Origin: JANNRR01 sp031401675
GTDB lineage: Bacteria > Pseudomonadota > Alphaproteobacteria > Rhodobacterales > Rhodobacteraceae
DNA length: 64,000 bases
Assembly (NCBI GenBank): GCA_031401675.1
Contig: JANNRR010000045.1
Span: 14,450 to 78,449 of the forward strand
Direction of reading: 5' to 3'
Shown: positions 32,936 through 40,658 of the stretch, piece after piece
Numbering within the stretch: the stretch's first letter is position 1
Layout: every line of letters begins with the position of its first letter
Position numbers and translations under genes: made by a program
The notes under the pieces: generated by a model
What the model saw: the letters and a program-made list of their open reading frames with translations, nothing else
What the model was told of the DNA's origin: nothing
The model's database searches: none

Positions 32936-33913
32936 ATGATCCCCGGTCTTGCCACACGCCGACGCTTTTCCGATCTGACCGAACAGGAGGTGCTGGCTCT
33001 GGCAATCTCGTCCGAGGAGGATGACGGGCGGATTTACCGCACCTATGCCGAACGGCTTCGCAAGGACTTTCCTGCTTCTGCGGCGGTGTTCGACGGCATG
33101 GCTGTTGAGGAAGACGAACACCGGCGCCGCCTGATCGATCTGCACGCCGCCCGTTTCGGCGCACTGATCCCGTTGATCCGACGCGAACATGTGGCCGGAT
33201 TCTACGCGCGCAAACCGGTCTGGCTGATCGAGAACCTTGGACTGGACCGCATCCGGGCAGAGGCTGAATCGATGGAGTGCGGCGCACAGAGGTTCTATGA
33301 ACTGGCTGCCAGCCGCACGACCGACGCCGGTACACGCAAACTGCTGGGCGATCTGGCGATGGCCGAGGCCGGCCACACCGCACAGGCAAATGCGCTGCAA
33401 AGCCAGTTGCTTGGACCTGAGGCACAGTCCACCGAAGCCTCGGTTGCCAAGCGACAGTTCATCCTGACCTGGGTGCAACCCGGTCTGGCGGGGTTGATGG
33501 ATGGGTCGGTTTCGACGTTGGCGCCGATCTTTGCCACGGCATTCGCCACGCAGGACCCGCATACCACGCTGCTTGTCGGACTGGCAGCCTCGGTCGGTGC
33601 CGGCATCTCGATGGGTTTCACCGAGGCCGCGCATGATGACGGCGTGATTTCGGGGCGGGGATCGCCGGTCAAACGCGGAGTGGCGTCTGGCGTGATGACG
33701 ACACTCGGCGGACTTGGCCACGCCCTGCCCTACCTTATCCCGGATTTCTGGACAGCGACCCTGATCGCGTTTGTCGTCGTGTTTGTGGAGCTTTGGGCCA
33801 TCGTCTGGATTCAGAACCGGTTCATGGAAACCCCGTTCCTGCGGGCGACCTTTCAGGTGGTACTGGGGGGGGCGCTGGTGTTTGCGGCTGGCGTTCTGAT
33901 TGGTGGCGGCTAA
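32936..33913 (+). CDS. mbfA: Membrane-bound ferritin-like iron exporter MbfA
   Basis: This 325-residue protein joins a rubrerythrin/ferritin-like domain (about 8-165) to a VIT1/CCC1-type membrane domain (about 175-325). Diiron-type motifs are SSEEDDGRIYRTYAERL, VEEDEHRRRL, EAESMECGAQRFYE and AEAGHTAQ. The membrane part begins QPGLAGLMDGSVSTLAPIFA and has GFTEAAHDDGVISGRGSP, as in VIT1 proteins. In rhizobia MbfA exports iron and protects against peroxide. An Irr-like box directly upstream supports iron control. The nitroreductase gene follows after 24 bp. Confidence 0.88.
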   Translation: MIPGLATRRRFSDLTEQEVLALAISSEEDDGRIYRTYAERLRKDFPASAAVFDGMAVEEDEHRRRLIDLHAARFGALIPLIRREHVAGFYARKPVWLIENLGLDRIRAEAESMECGAQRFYELAASRTTDAGTRKLLGDLAMAEAGHTAQANALQSQLLGPEAQSTEASVAKRQFILTWVQPGLAGLMDGSVSTLAPIFATAFATQDPHTTLLVGLAASVGAGISMGFTEAAHDDGVISGRGSPVKRGVASGVMTTLGGLGHALPYLIPDFWTATLIAFVVVFVELWAIVWIQNRFMETPFLRATFQVVLGGALVFAAGVLIGGG

Positions 33914-33937
33914 TCTGGCGGCAAAACGGAGGATCAG

Positions 33938-34633
33938 ATGTATTTCCGCGAAAAGGTTCAATTCGAGCCGCTGCCCCTGCCGGACAGGGTAGAACTGGCG
34001 CCGGGCCCGTCGCTTGACGCGGCACGGGCTTTTCTGGGCACCATGCGGAAACGCCATTCGGTTCGTGATTTCGCCGCAACCTCGATTGCCGAGGAGGTGA
34101 TCGCGACCTGTATCGCCACGGCGGGAACGGCCCCCAGCGGGGCAAATCATCAACCCTGGCACTTCGTGGCCATCAGCAATCCGGCGACAAAGGCGCAGAT
34201 CAGGGCAGCAGCCGAGGAAGAAGAGCGGGCTTTCTATCAGGGTGGTGCCGGTGACGAATGGCTGCGCGCACTGGAGCCGATCGGCACCGGGTCATCCAAG
34301 CCGCATCTGGACATCGCACCCTGGTTGATCGTGGTATTTGCGCAGCGCTATGGCATGACGCGTGACGGGCACCGCTACAAGAACTATTACGTTCCTGAGA
34401 GTGTCGGCATTGCGACGGGATTTCTCATCGCGGCATTGCACCACGCCGGTCTGACCGCGCTGACCCATACTCCGAATCCGATGAAATTCCTGAACATTCT
34501 GTGCAATCGCCCGGAAAGCGAAAAACCGACGATGATCATCGCGGTGGGCCAGCCTGCTGCGAATGCCACCGTGCCGGCGGTTGCCAAGCTGAAGAAGCCG
34601 CTGTCAGAGATCCTGACAGTGATGAAGGGCTGA
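33938..34633 (+). CDS. Nitroreductase-family flavoprotein
   Basis: This 231-residue FMN enzyme has RKRHSVRDFA (FMN phosphate contact), TAGTAPSGANHQPWHFV, and VPESVGIATGFLIAALHHAGLT, the pattern of the nitroreductase/iodotyrosine-deiodinase-like branch. It reduces small electron-poor compounds with NAD(P)H. It stands 24 bp behind mbfA on the same strand and may be cotranscribed, possibly as part of an iron or oxidative-stress response (inference). ATG 33938 follows ACGGAGGATCAG. Confidence 0.85.
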   Translation: MYFREKVQFEPLPLPDRVELAPGPSLDAARAFLGTMRKRHSVRDFAATSIAEEVIATCIATAGTAPSGANHQPWHFVAISNPATKAQIRAAAEEEERAFYQGGAGDEWLRALEPIGTGSSKPHLDIAPWLIVVFAQRYGMTRDGHRYKNYYVPESVGIATGFLIAALHHAGLTALTHTPNPMKFLNILCNRPESEKPTMIIAVGQPAANATVPAVAKLKKPLSEILTVMKG

Positions 34634-34656
34634 TCCGCCCTTCGCCAAGTCAGTTC

Positions 34657-34986
34657 TCAGGCGTCTTCACCCTTGGCAGGCAGGGTTTCGGCCAGCGCTT
34701 CGTAGCCCTGCCCCGAAGCGACCAGACAGGTCACGCCGGTGGGAAGCGTGACGGTGATGGTCCAGGTACCGGTGCTGGACGAAGCAAAAACCTCCATCAC
34801 GGTGTTGTTCGCCGCAATTCCCATGCCTTGCCGGGTTTCGCCATAGGTTGCGACCAGATGGCTGACAACCTTTTCGCGATCGCCGCACTGCGCGCCGCCC
34901 TGCGGAACGGTTTGAGCGTTGACGTTATGCGCCGCGAACAGGGCAACCGCAAAGCCGAAGGAGAGTCCGAGTTGAGTACGTGTCAT
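34657..34986 (-). CDS. Small secreted protein of unknown function
   Basis: This 109-residue protein has a signal peptide (LGLSFGFAVALFAAHNVNA, cleavage before QT). The mature 84 residues contain two cysteines (QCGDREK and TCLVASG), which could form a disulfide. The stretch HLVATYGETRQGMGIAANN resembles a family of small periplasmic proteins in Rhodobacterales, but I cannot name it. It is convergent with the nitroreductase gene. Its leader contains a nested hairpin at 34999-35042. Confidence 0.6.
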   Translation of the reverse strand: MTRTQLGLSFGFAVALFAAHNVNAQTVPQGGAQCGDREKVVSHLVATYGETRQGMGIAANNTVMEVFASSSTGTWTITVTLPTGVTCLVASGQGYEALAETLPAKGEDA

Positions 34987-34998
34987 AGTCCAGCCTTT

Positions 34999-35042
34999 CG
35001 CCGGGGTTAAAACCTGTACCGGACCGTTCCGGAGCCCCGGCG
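34999..35042 (-). promoter_or_regulatory. Nested stem-loop in the leader of the secreted protein gene
   Basis: CGCCGGGG (34999-35006) pairs with CCCCGGCG (35035-35042); inside it CCGGA (35019-35023) pairs with TCCGG (35028-35032). The structure ends 12 bases upstream of the ATG, next to the ribosome site, so it may control translation or protect the mRNA. Confidence 0.5.
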
Positions 35043-35536
35043 GTGCAGGTTCTTGCCTGTTGTCTACATTTCGGCGCTTTGCTTTGCTTGTCCCGGCGGT
35101 CCGGCCGGGTGGTCCTCTTGCAGCCCGTAACGCGATCAGTGTGTCCCTTGAGGACGGAAGAAAGCATTAAGGCAGCGTTCGAAAGCAGCGCTGTAACAGA
35201 TATAATACATACCGAATGTGCCGAATCAATGTCCCAATGCGCACGATTGTTGCGCCGATAGCCCCGCGTTTGCCGCACTTTGACACGCGAACGCCAAAGT
35301 TCAGGGCAACGATCTTACAGGCGCCAATCCATGTGCCACGGCACCCGGCCGCTGTCCCGTTGCCTCTCCGGACAACCGGACGTCGTCGTTTGGTGCGTGC
35401 CAGAGCCAAGATCAATCGGTCGGTCGAGGTCACGGGCTGCCGTTGTGGGTGGCAAGGCTCCGCAAAACCTGCATAACCTCCCATGGAACGCGGTGCCTCT
35501 TTGGTCCGACTGCGTGACAGGGCGGGAGTATGGAAG
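35043..35536. other. Gene-poor stretch with a consensus -10 box
   Basis: About 490 bp without a gene I can support. TATAAT at 35201-35206 is a perfect -10 hexamer; TTCGAA (35178-35183) is a weak -35 at 17 bp. A transcript starting near 35213 would meet ATG 35216, opening an 86-codon frame (MCRINVPMRTIVAP) with no recognised family. A small RNA or leaderless small protein is possible, or a promoter for the NnrU gene 330 bp downstream. Confidence 0.35.
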
Positions 35537-36106
35537 ATGACGATTCTGATCGTAGGGCTGATGTTGTGGGTTGCGACACACCTTTTCAAGCGACTTGCTC
35601 CAGACCGGCGCGCAGCGATGACCGAGCGGCTGGGCGACAAATCGAAAGGCATATTTGCCATCCTGATCCTGATTGCGGTCGGACTGATCGTGATCGGCTA
35701 TCGCGGGGTCGAGGTAATCCCCGTTTACACACCCATCCCGGGGATCGGACATCTGAACAGCCTTCTGATGCTCGTCGCGCTTGTGGTCTATTCGGCCGGA
35801 ATGTCGAAGGGCGTGCTCTGGACGAGGATTCGCCACCCGCAATTGTGGGGCACGATCATCTGGGCAATCGCGCATCTGTTGGTGAACGGCGATCTGGCTT
35901 CAGTGCTGCTGTTCGGAACCTTGCTGGCTTGGGCAGTCGCCTCAATCGTGTTGTACAACGCCCAGTCGGGCCCTTGGGTGAAACCCGCTGCCGGCGCGTT
36001 GAAGCGGGATCTGGTGATGGTCGCGGGTGCCGTGGTGGCCTATGCCGTGCTTGCCGGAATTCACCTTGCCCTTGGACTGAACCCCTTTGCCGGAACCTAC
36101 GGGTAA
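35537..36106 (+). CDS. NnrU-family membrane protein
   Basis: This 189-residue protein has about five to six membrane segments. The family motif TRIRHPQLWGTIIWAIAHLL followed by NGDLASVLLFG (about 94-124) is clear. NnrU was found beside nitric oxide reductase genes in Rhodobacter; plant relatives are 15-cis-zeta-carotene isomerases. No denitrification gene is nearby. ATG 35537 follows TATGGAAG and starts the first membrane segment; a start at 35483 is less likely. The role here is unknown. Confidence 0.82.
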   Translation: MTILIVGLMLWVATHLFKRLAPDRRAAMTERLGDKSKGIFAILILIAVGLIVIGYRGVEVIPVYTPIPGIGHLNSLLMLVALVVYSAGMSKGVLWTRIRHPQLWGTIIWAIAHLLVNGDLASVLLFGTLLAWAVASIVLYNAQSGPWVKPAAGALKRDLVMVAGAVVAYAVLAGIHLALGLNPFAGTYG

Positions 36107-36317
36107 GTCAGAACTGTAACTGGTCCGGGGCGGGGCGCACTGCCGGCAAGACCTGGCCGGGCGGCTGGCAAACGCGAAGGCACGGGTGGCCGTGCAGACC
36201 GCACGGTGCAGCGATCGACGGCCCGGTCTCTGTCATTTGCAGGATGTTCCGATCCGATTTGTTGTGGTCTAGTGACATTAACGATGGTCAAGATGCCCAT
36301 ACAGACAGGAGCAAGGA

Positions 36318-36959
36318 ATGCACCGCTATGCCTCACTTGTAGTTCTCGGTCTCGGACTTGCTGCTGCCACTGATGCCGACGCGCAGGATCTTACGATCTA
36401 TGGGGGTGCCGCTCTGGTCTATTCGATAGAGCCGGACGGGCCAGGTACCGGCAATCGATTGGCATTCCAGCCTTACATCGAGGCCGAAGCCAGCGGGTTC
36501 TACGCCGGGCTGTGGCTAAGCCTCGCTGATGAAAGCGTCGCGAACGAGGTCGACATCTACCTCGGCTACCGGAATGAGACCGCTACCGGGATGACTTACG
36601 ACTTCGGCTATACCCGATACTACTATCCAAACGACGGAGGGAATTGCTGCGGCGAATTGACCGTGGCCCTTGGAACTTCGGTTGGCGACAAGCTGTCTCT
36701 GGCAGTCGAAGCCGCCTATGACCCCGAGGCGTCCATCGGCACGGCCAGCATTGGCGCGGACTACGCGTTGACCGATGTCTTCAGTCTGGGGGCTGCCGTC
36801 GGTGTGACCGACAACGGCAATGAGCAGGAATGGGAATTCGGCGGTTCCTACTATGTGACCGACGAGGCTTACATCGACCTGCACTACTACGAGGGCTCTG
36901 ACTATGACGGCTATGTCGAGCTGACACTGTCGTTCGATACCACCCTGTTTCAGCGCTAA
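36318..36959 (+). CDS. TorF-family putative porin
   Basis: This 213-residue protein has a signal peptide (YASLVVLGLGLAAATDADA, cleavage before QD). The mature part is acidic and made of alternating strands rich in Tyr and Gly, ending in FDTTLFQR, as expected for an outer-membrane beta-barrel. QPYIEAEASGFYAGLWLS and GMTYDFGYTRYYYPNDGGNC match the pattern of the TorF-type family. It probably forms a small outer-membrane pore. The first ATG is used. Confidence 0.78.
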   Translation: MHRYASLVVLGLGLAAATDADAQDLTIYGGAALVYSIEPDGPGTGNRLAFQPYIEAEASGFYAGLWLSLADESVANEVDIYLGYRNETATGMTYDFGYTRYYYPNDGGNCCGELTVALGTSVGDKLSLAVEAAYDPEASIGTASIGADYALTDVFSLGAAVGVTDNGNEQEWEFGGSYYVTDEAYIDLHYYEGSDYDGYVELTLSFDTTLFQR

Positions 36960-36995
36960 AGCAACCGGCAAGGCCGACCAGCGAAACCGTCACAT

Positions 36996-37030
36996 GATGT
37001 GATCACACCATTTCAAACTGTGATCACATC
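36996..37030. promoter_or_regulatory. Double palindrome upstream of the sdh operon
   Basis: TGTGATCACA occurs twice (36998-37007 and 37019-37028), with centres 21 bp apart, about two helical turns. The copies are parts of a perfect 12-bp inverted repeat (GATGTGATCACA and TGTGATCACATC, 11-nt spacer). There is no T-run after it. It lies 150 bp before sdhC, so it looks like an operator for a regulator binding as two dimers. The regulator is unknown. Confidence 0.5.
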
Positions 37031-37074
37031 AGGGTAATTTGCCGCCAGCACGGCTTTTTTCGCACGTGTTAGCG

Positions 37075-37102
37075 TTCGCTTCACGTGACTTGCACATACA
37101 AT
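37075..37102 (+). promoter_or_regulatory. Candidate promoter of sdhCDAB
   Basis: TACAAT (37097-37102) is a good -10 hexamer; TTCGCT (37075-37080) is a weak -35 at 16 bp. Two CACGTG motifs (37063-37068 and 37082-37087) frame the -35 region. Transcription would start about 75 bases before the sdhC ATG. Confidence 0.35.
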
Positions 37103-37182
37103 CCGCTATTTGTTGCCAAAGGACGGCGTGTCTGCATACCTCGGTATGCGGTTACTTGGCCAGAAAGTGAAGGAATGCAGCC

Positions 37183-37566
37183 ATGGCAGAGGTGAATCGC
37201 GGCAACCGGCCCTTGTCGCCGCATCTGCAGATCTATCGGCCTCAGATCACCATGGTCATTTCGATCCTGCACCGCATTACCGGCTGCGCCCTGCTTCTGG
37301 GGGCCGTTCTGATCGTCTGGTGGTTCATCGCAGCGGCAGTGTCGCCAGGCTATTTCGACCTCGTCGATCGGCTCCTGACCTCCTGGTTCGGATTGCTGGT
37401 CATGGTGGGTTCCCTATGGGCGCTCTGGTTTCATGCGTTGAACGGAGTGCGGCATCTGGTTTGGGATAGTGGCCGGGGCTTCGATCTGACAGTGGTCACA
37501 CGCACCGGCTGGGCAGTGGTCGGCGGGTCGCTGATCATGACGCTGCTGACGCTGCTGGTGGCATAG
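37183..37566 (+). CDS. sdhC: Succinate dehydrogenase cytochrome b556 subunit
   Basis: This 127-residue membrane anchor has three hydrophobic segments. The family start RPLSPHLQIYRPQITMVISI and ILHRITGCALL carry residues near the quinone site; the haem-ligand histidine is probably in FHALNGVRHLVWD. SdhC and SdhD bind haem b and ubiquinone and hold SdhAB at the membrane. It is the first gene of sdhCDAB, with sdhD 10 bp downstream. Confidence 0.92.
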   Translation: MAEVNRGNRPLSPHLQIYRPQITMVISILHRITGCALLLGAVLIVWWFIAAAVSPGYFDLVDRLLTSWFGLLVMVGSLWALWFHALNGVRHLVWDSGRGFDLTVVTRTGWAVVGGSLIMTLLTLLVA

Positions 37567-37576
37567 GGGCAGAACG

Positions 37577-37957
37577 ATGGAATACGAAACCGACCGCAAC
37601 CGGGTGCAGGGGCTTGGTTCGGCACATGAAGGTGCCGCACACTGGTTGTCGCAGCGTGTCACATCGCTGGCGCTGTTGCCTTTGACCCTTCTGTTCCTGT
37701 TTCCCTTTGCCCGCGCCTTGGGCGAAGGACACGCTGCCGTCGTTTCGCTCTATCAGGGCTGGTTCAACGCCTTTGTCGCGGCTCTGTTCCTCGGCGTCGC
37801 CTTCTGGCATCTGGCTCAAGGTCTGCAAGTGGTGATCGAGGATTATGTGCCCGCCAAGGCACCGCGTACAGCACTGCTGTTGCTCAACAAACTGTTCTGC
37901 GGTGCCTTCGCCGCGGCTGGCATCTTTGCCGTCGCCAAAATCGCATTCAGCGCCTGA
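37577..37957 (+). CDS. sdhD: Succinate dehydrogenase hydrophobic membrane anchor subunit
   Basis: This 126-residue protein has three membrane segments. GAAHWLSQRVTSLALLPLTL is typical of alphaproteobacterial SdhD, and FWHLAQGLQVVIEDYV contains the candidate haem or quinone residues. It pairs with SdhC. The gene sits between sdhC and sdhA with gaps of about 10 bp. Confidence 0.9.
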   Translation: MEYETDRNRVQGLGSAHEGAAHWLSQRVTSLALLPLTLLFLFPFARALGEGHAAVVSLYQGWFNAFVAALFLGVAFWHLAQGLQVVIEDYVPAKAPRTALLLLNKLFCGAFAAAGIFAVAKIAFSA

Positions 37958-37966
37958 GGAATTCAC

Positions 37967-39772
37967 ATGGCTGCCTATCCGTACGAAGAACATTTCTATG
38001 ACGTGGTGGTTGTGGGGGCCGGCGGCGCGGGCCTGCGTGCCACGCTCGGGATGGCCGAACAGGGATTGCGCACCGCTTGCGTTACCAAGGTATTCCCGAC
38101 CCGCAGCCATACTGTGGCGGCACAGGGCGGCATTGCGGCGTCGCTGGCCAACATGGGCCCGGACAACTGGCAATGGCACATGTACGATACTGTCAAGGGC
38201 TCCGACTGGCTCGGCGACATGGATGCGATGGAGTATCTGACGCGTGAGGCACCCAAAGCGGTATACGAATTGGAACACTACGGCGTGCCCTTTTCCCGCA
38301 CCGAGGATGGCCGCATCTATCAGCGCCCGTTTGGCGGCCATACCACCGAATTCGGCGAAGGCCCGCCGGTACAGCGCACCTGCGCCGCCGCCGACCGCAC
38401 CGGCCACGCGATCCTGCATACGCTTTATGGGCAAAGCCTGAAAAACAACGCCGAGTTCTACATCGAGTATTTCGCCATCGATCTGATCATGTCCGAGGAC
38501 GGGATCTGTCAGGGAGTGCTGGCCTGGAAACTGGACGATGGCACCTTGCATGCCTTCAACGCCAAAATGGTGGTACTCGCCACCGGCGGCTATGGCCGCG
38601 CCTATTTCTCGGCCACCTCTGCCCATACCTGCACTGGTGATGGCGGCGGCATGGTGGCTCGGCAGGGTCTGCCGCTGCAGGACATGGAATTCGTGCAGTT
38701 CCACCCGACCGGCATCTATGGGTCGGGCTGCCTGATCACCGAAGGCGCCCGGGGCGAGGGCGGCTATCTGACCAATTCCGAAGGCGAGCGGTTCATGGAA
38801 CGCTATGCGCCAACCTACAAGGATCTGGCCAGCCGTGATGTGGTCAGCCGCTGCATGACGCTGGAAATTCGCGAGGGGCGCGGCGTTGGGCCGGACAAGG
38901 ATCACATCCACCTGAACCTCAATCACCTGCCGCCGGAAACGCTTGCCCTGCGCCTGCCCGGCATCAGCGAATCCGCCCGCATCTTTGCCGGCGTCGATCT
39001 GACCAGAGAGCCGATCCCGGTTCTGCCGACCGTGCATTACAACATGGGTGGCATCCCGACCAATTACTGGGGCGAAGCGCTGAACCCCACGCCCGATGCT
39101 CCCGACCGCATCGCCCCTGGCCTTATGGCGGTGGGTGAGGCTGGGTGCGCCAGTGTCCACGGTGCCAACCGCCTCGGATCGAACTCGCTGATCGACCTTG
39201 TGGTGTTCGGGCGGGCGGCGGCGATCCGCGCCGGAAAGGTTGTGGACCCCGAAGCTGCGAATCCGGTCCTGAACAAGCTCTCGCTGCAACTGGCGCTCGA
39301 CCGGTTCGATACGCTCCGCCATGCGGCAGGTGCAGTTCCCACTGCCGACCTGCGGCTGGAAATGCAGAAGACCATGCAAGCCGACGCCGCCGTCTTCCGG
39401 ACCGACAAGACCCTGGCCGAGGGCTGCGTCAAAATGGCCGCCGTGGCACAGAAGATGCACGATATCCACGTGACGGACCGTTCGATGATCTGGAACTCGG
39501 ACCTGATGGAGACGCTGGAACTTACCAACCTGATGCCCAACGCGCTGGCCACCATCACTGCTGCCGAAGCACGCAAGGAATCGCGCGGAGCGCACGCACA
39601 CGAGGATTACCCCAAGCGCGACGACGCGAACTGGCGGGTGCATTCGCTGGCCTATGTTGCGGATGAAAAGGTGCGGCTGGCCACCCGCCCGGTGCATTTG
39701 GACCCGCTGACCACGGAGGCGGAGGGCGGCATTGACCTGAAAAAGATTGCCCCGAAGGCGCGGGTCTACTGA
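37967..39772 (+). CDS. sdhA: Succinate dehydrogenase flavoprotein subunit
   Basis: This 601-residue subunit oxidises succinate to fumarate. The FAD-binding motif VVVGAGGAGLRATLGM (about 12-27) and the covalent FAD histidine in RSHTVAAQGGIAASLANM (about 45-62) are present. The active-site region shows GGHTTEFG and later EFVQFHPTGIYGSG. Length and motifs are standard. It passes electrons to SdhB in the TCA cycle and respiratory complex II. Confidence 0.95.
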   Translation: MAAYPYEEHFYDVVVVGAGGAGLRATLGMAEQGLRTACVTKVFPTRSHTVAAQGGIAASLANMGPDNWQWHMYDTVKGSDWLGDMDAMEYLTREAPKAVYELEHYGVPFSRTEDGRIYQRPFGGHTTEFGEGPPVQRTCAAADRTGHAILHTLYGQSLKNNAEFYIEYFAIDLIMSEDGICQGVLAWKLDDGTLHAFNAKMVVLATGGYGRAYFSATSAHTCTGDGGGMVARQGLPLQDMEFVQFHPTGIYGSGCLITEGARGEGGYLTNSEGERFMERYAPTYKDLASRDVVSRCMTLEIREGRGVGPDKDHIHLNLNHLPPETLALRLPGISESARIFAGVDLTREPIPVLPTVHYNMGGIPTNYWGEALNPTPDAPDRIAPGLMAVGEAGCASVHGANRLGSNSLIDLVVFGRAAAIRAGKVVDPEAANPVLNKLSLQLALDRFDTLRHAAGAVPTADLRLEMQKTMQADAAVFRTDKTLAEGCVKMAAVAQKMHDIHVTDRSMIWNSDLMETLELTNLMPNALATITAAEARKESRGAHAHEDYPKRDDANWRVHSLAYVADEKVRLATRPVHLDPLTTEAEGGIDLKKIAPKARVY

Positions 39773-39818
39773 ACCGCGCTTTGCCGGATCATGGCTGCCG
39801 AGACCAAGGACATACGAG

Positions 39819-40595
39819 ATGGTTGAACTAACCCTGCCGAAAAACTCCAAGATCCGCGTCGGCAAGACATGGCCAAAGCCAGCGGGTGCCAATGTCCGCA
39901 AGTTCCAGATCTACCGCTGGAACCCCGATGACGGCGAAAACCCGCGCGTGGATACTTATTTCGTCGACTTGGACAAATGCGGCCCGATGGTCCTGGACGC
40001 GCTGATCAAGATAAAGTCCGAAATTGATCCCACCCTGACCTTTCGCCGCTCCTGCCGCGAGGGCATCTGCGGCTCCTGCGCCATGAACATCGGCGGCATC
40101 AACACTCTGGCCTGCATCTACGGTCTGGATGAGGTGAAGGGCGACGTGAAGATCTATCCGCTGCCGCACATGCCGGTGATCAAGGACCTGATTCCCGATC
40201 TGACGCATTTCTACGCTCAGCATGCGTCAATCATGCCATGGCTGGAAACCAAGACCAACCGCCCCGCCAAGGAGTGGAAGCAAAGCATCGAAAGCCGCGA
40301 AAAGCTTGACGGGCTTTACGAGTGCGTGATGTGCGCCTGCTGCTCGACCTCCTGCCCCAGCTATTGGTGGAACTCCGACCGCTACCTCGGTCCGGCCGCC
40401 CTGCTGCACGCCTATCGCTGGATCATCGATTCGCGTGACGAGGCAACGGGCGAACGACTTGACGATTTGCAGGATCCGTTCAAGCTGTATCGCTGCCACA
40501 CCATCATGAACTGCGCCAAGACCTGCCCCAAGGGATTGAACCCGGCCAAGGCGATCGCCGAGATCAAGAAACTGATGGTCGAGCGGGTGTTGTAG
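39819..40595 (+). CDS. sdhB: Succinate dehydrogenase iron-sulfur subunit
   Basis: This 258-residue subunit holds three iron-sulfur clusters. The [2Fe-2S] site is CREGICGSCAMNIGG followed by LAC; the [4Fe-4S] and [3Fe-4S] sites use CVMCACCSTSCPSYWW and CHTIMNCAKTCPKGLNP. ATG 39819 fits the family start (VELTLPKNSKI); an earlier in-frame start would overlap sdhA. It ends the operon and is followed by a long hairpin at 40596. Confidence 0.95.
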   Translation: MVELTLPKNSKIRVGKTWPKPAGANVRKFQIYRWNPDDGENPRVDTYFVDLDKCGPMVLDALIKIKSEIDPTLTFRRSCREGICGSCAMNIGGINTLACIYGLDEVKGDVKIYPLPHMPVIKDLIPDLTHFYAQHASIMPWLETKTNRPAKEWKQSIESREKLDGLYECVMCACCSTSCPSYWWNSDRYLGPAALLHAYRWIIDSRDEATGERLDDLQDPFKLYRCHTIMNCAKTCPKGLNPAKAIAEIKKLMVERVL

Positions 40596-40637
40596 ACCGA
40601 CCGCCCATCCCCGGCCAGGCGGGGGCGGCCGGTCGGT
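40596..40637. terminator. Hairpin terminator between sdhB and the RND transporter gene
   Basis: ACCGACCG (40596-40603) pairs with CGGTCGGT (40630-40637), and the inner CGCCC pairs with GGGCG after a small bulge. The structure begins inside the sdhB stop region and lies between convergent genes, so it can end both transcripts. Confidence 0.65.
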
Positions 40638-40658
40638 ACTGCACGTCAATCTGCTGCC

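Noticed and set aside
36996..37030. Reading the double palindrome upstream of sdhC as the porin terminator
   Set aside because: There is no T-run after it, and each half is itself a 10-bp palindrome, which fits protein binding better; a terminator role is not fully excluded.
37535..39901. A 788-codon open frame on the minus strand opposite sdhCDA
   Set aside because: The plus strand encodes intact SdhC, SdhD and SdhA; the minus frame has no domain and typical antisense composition.
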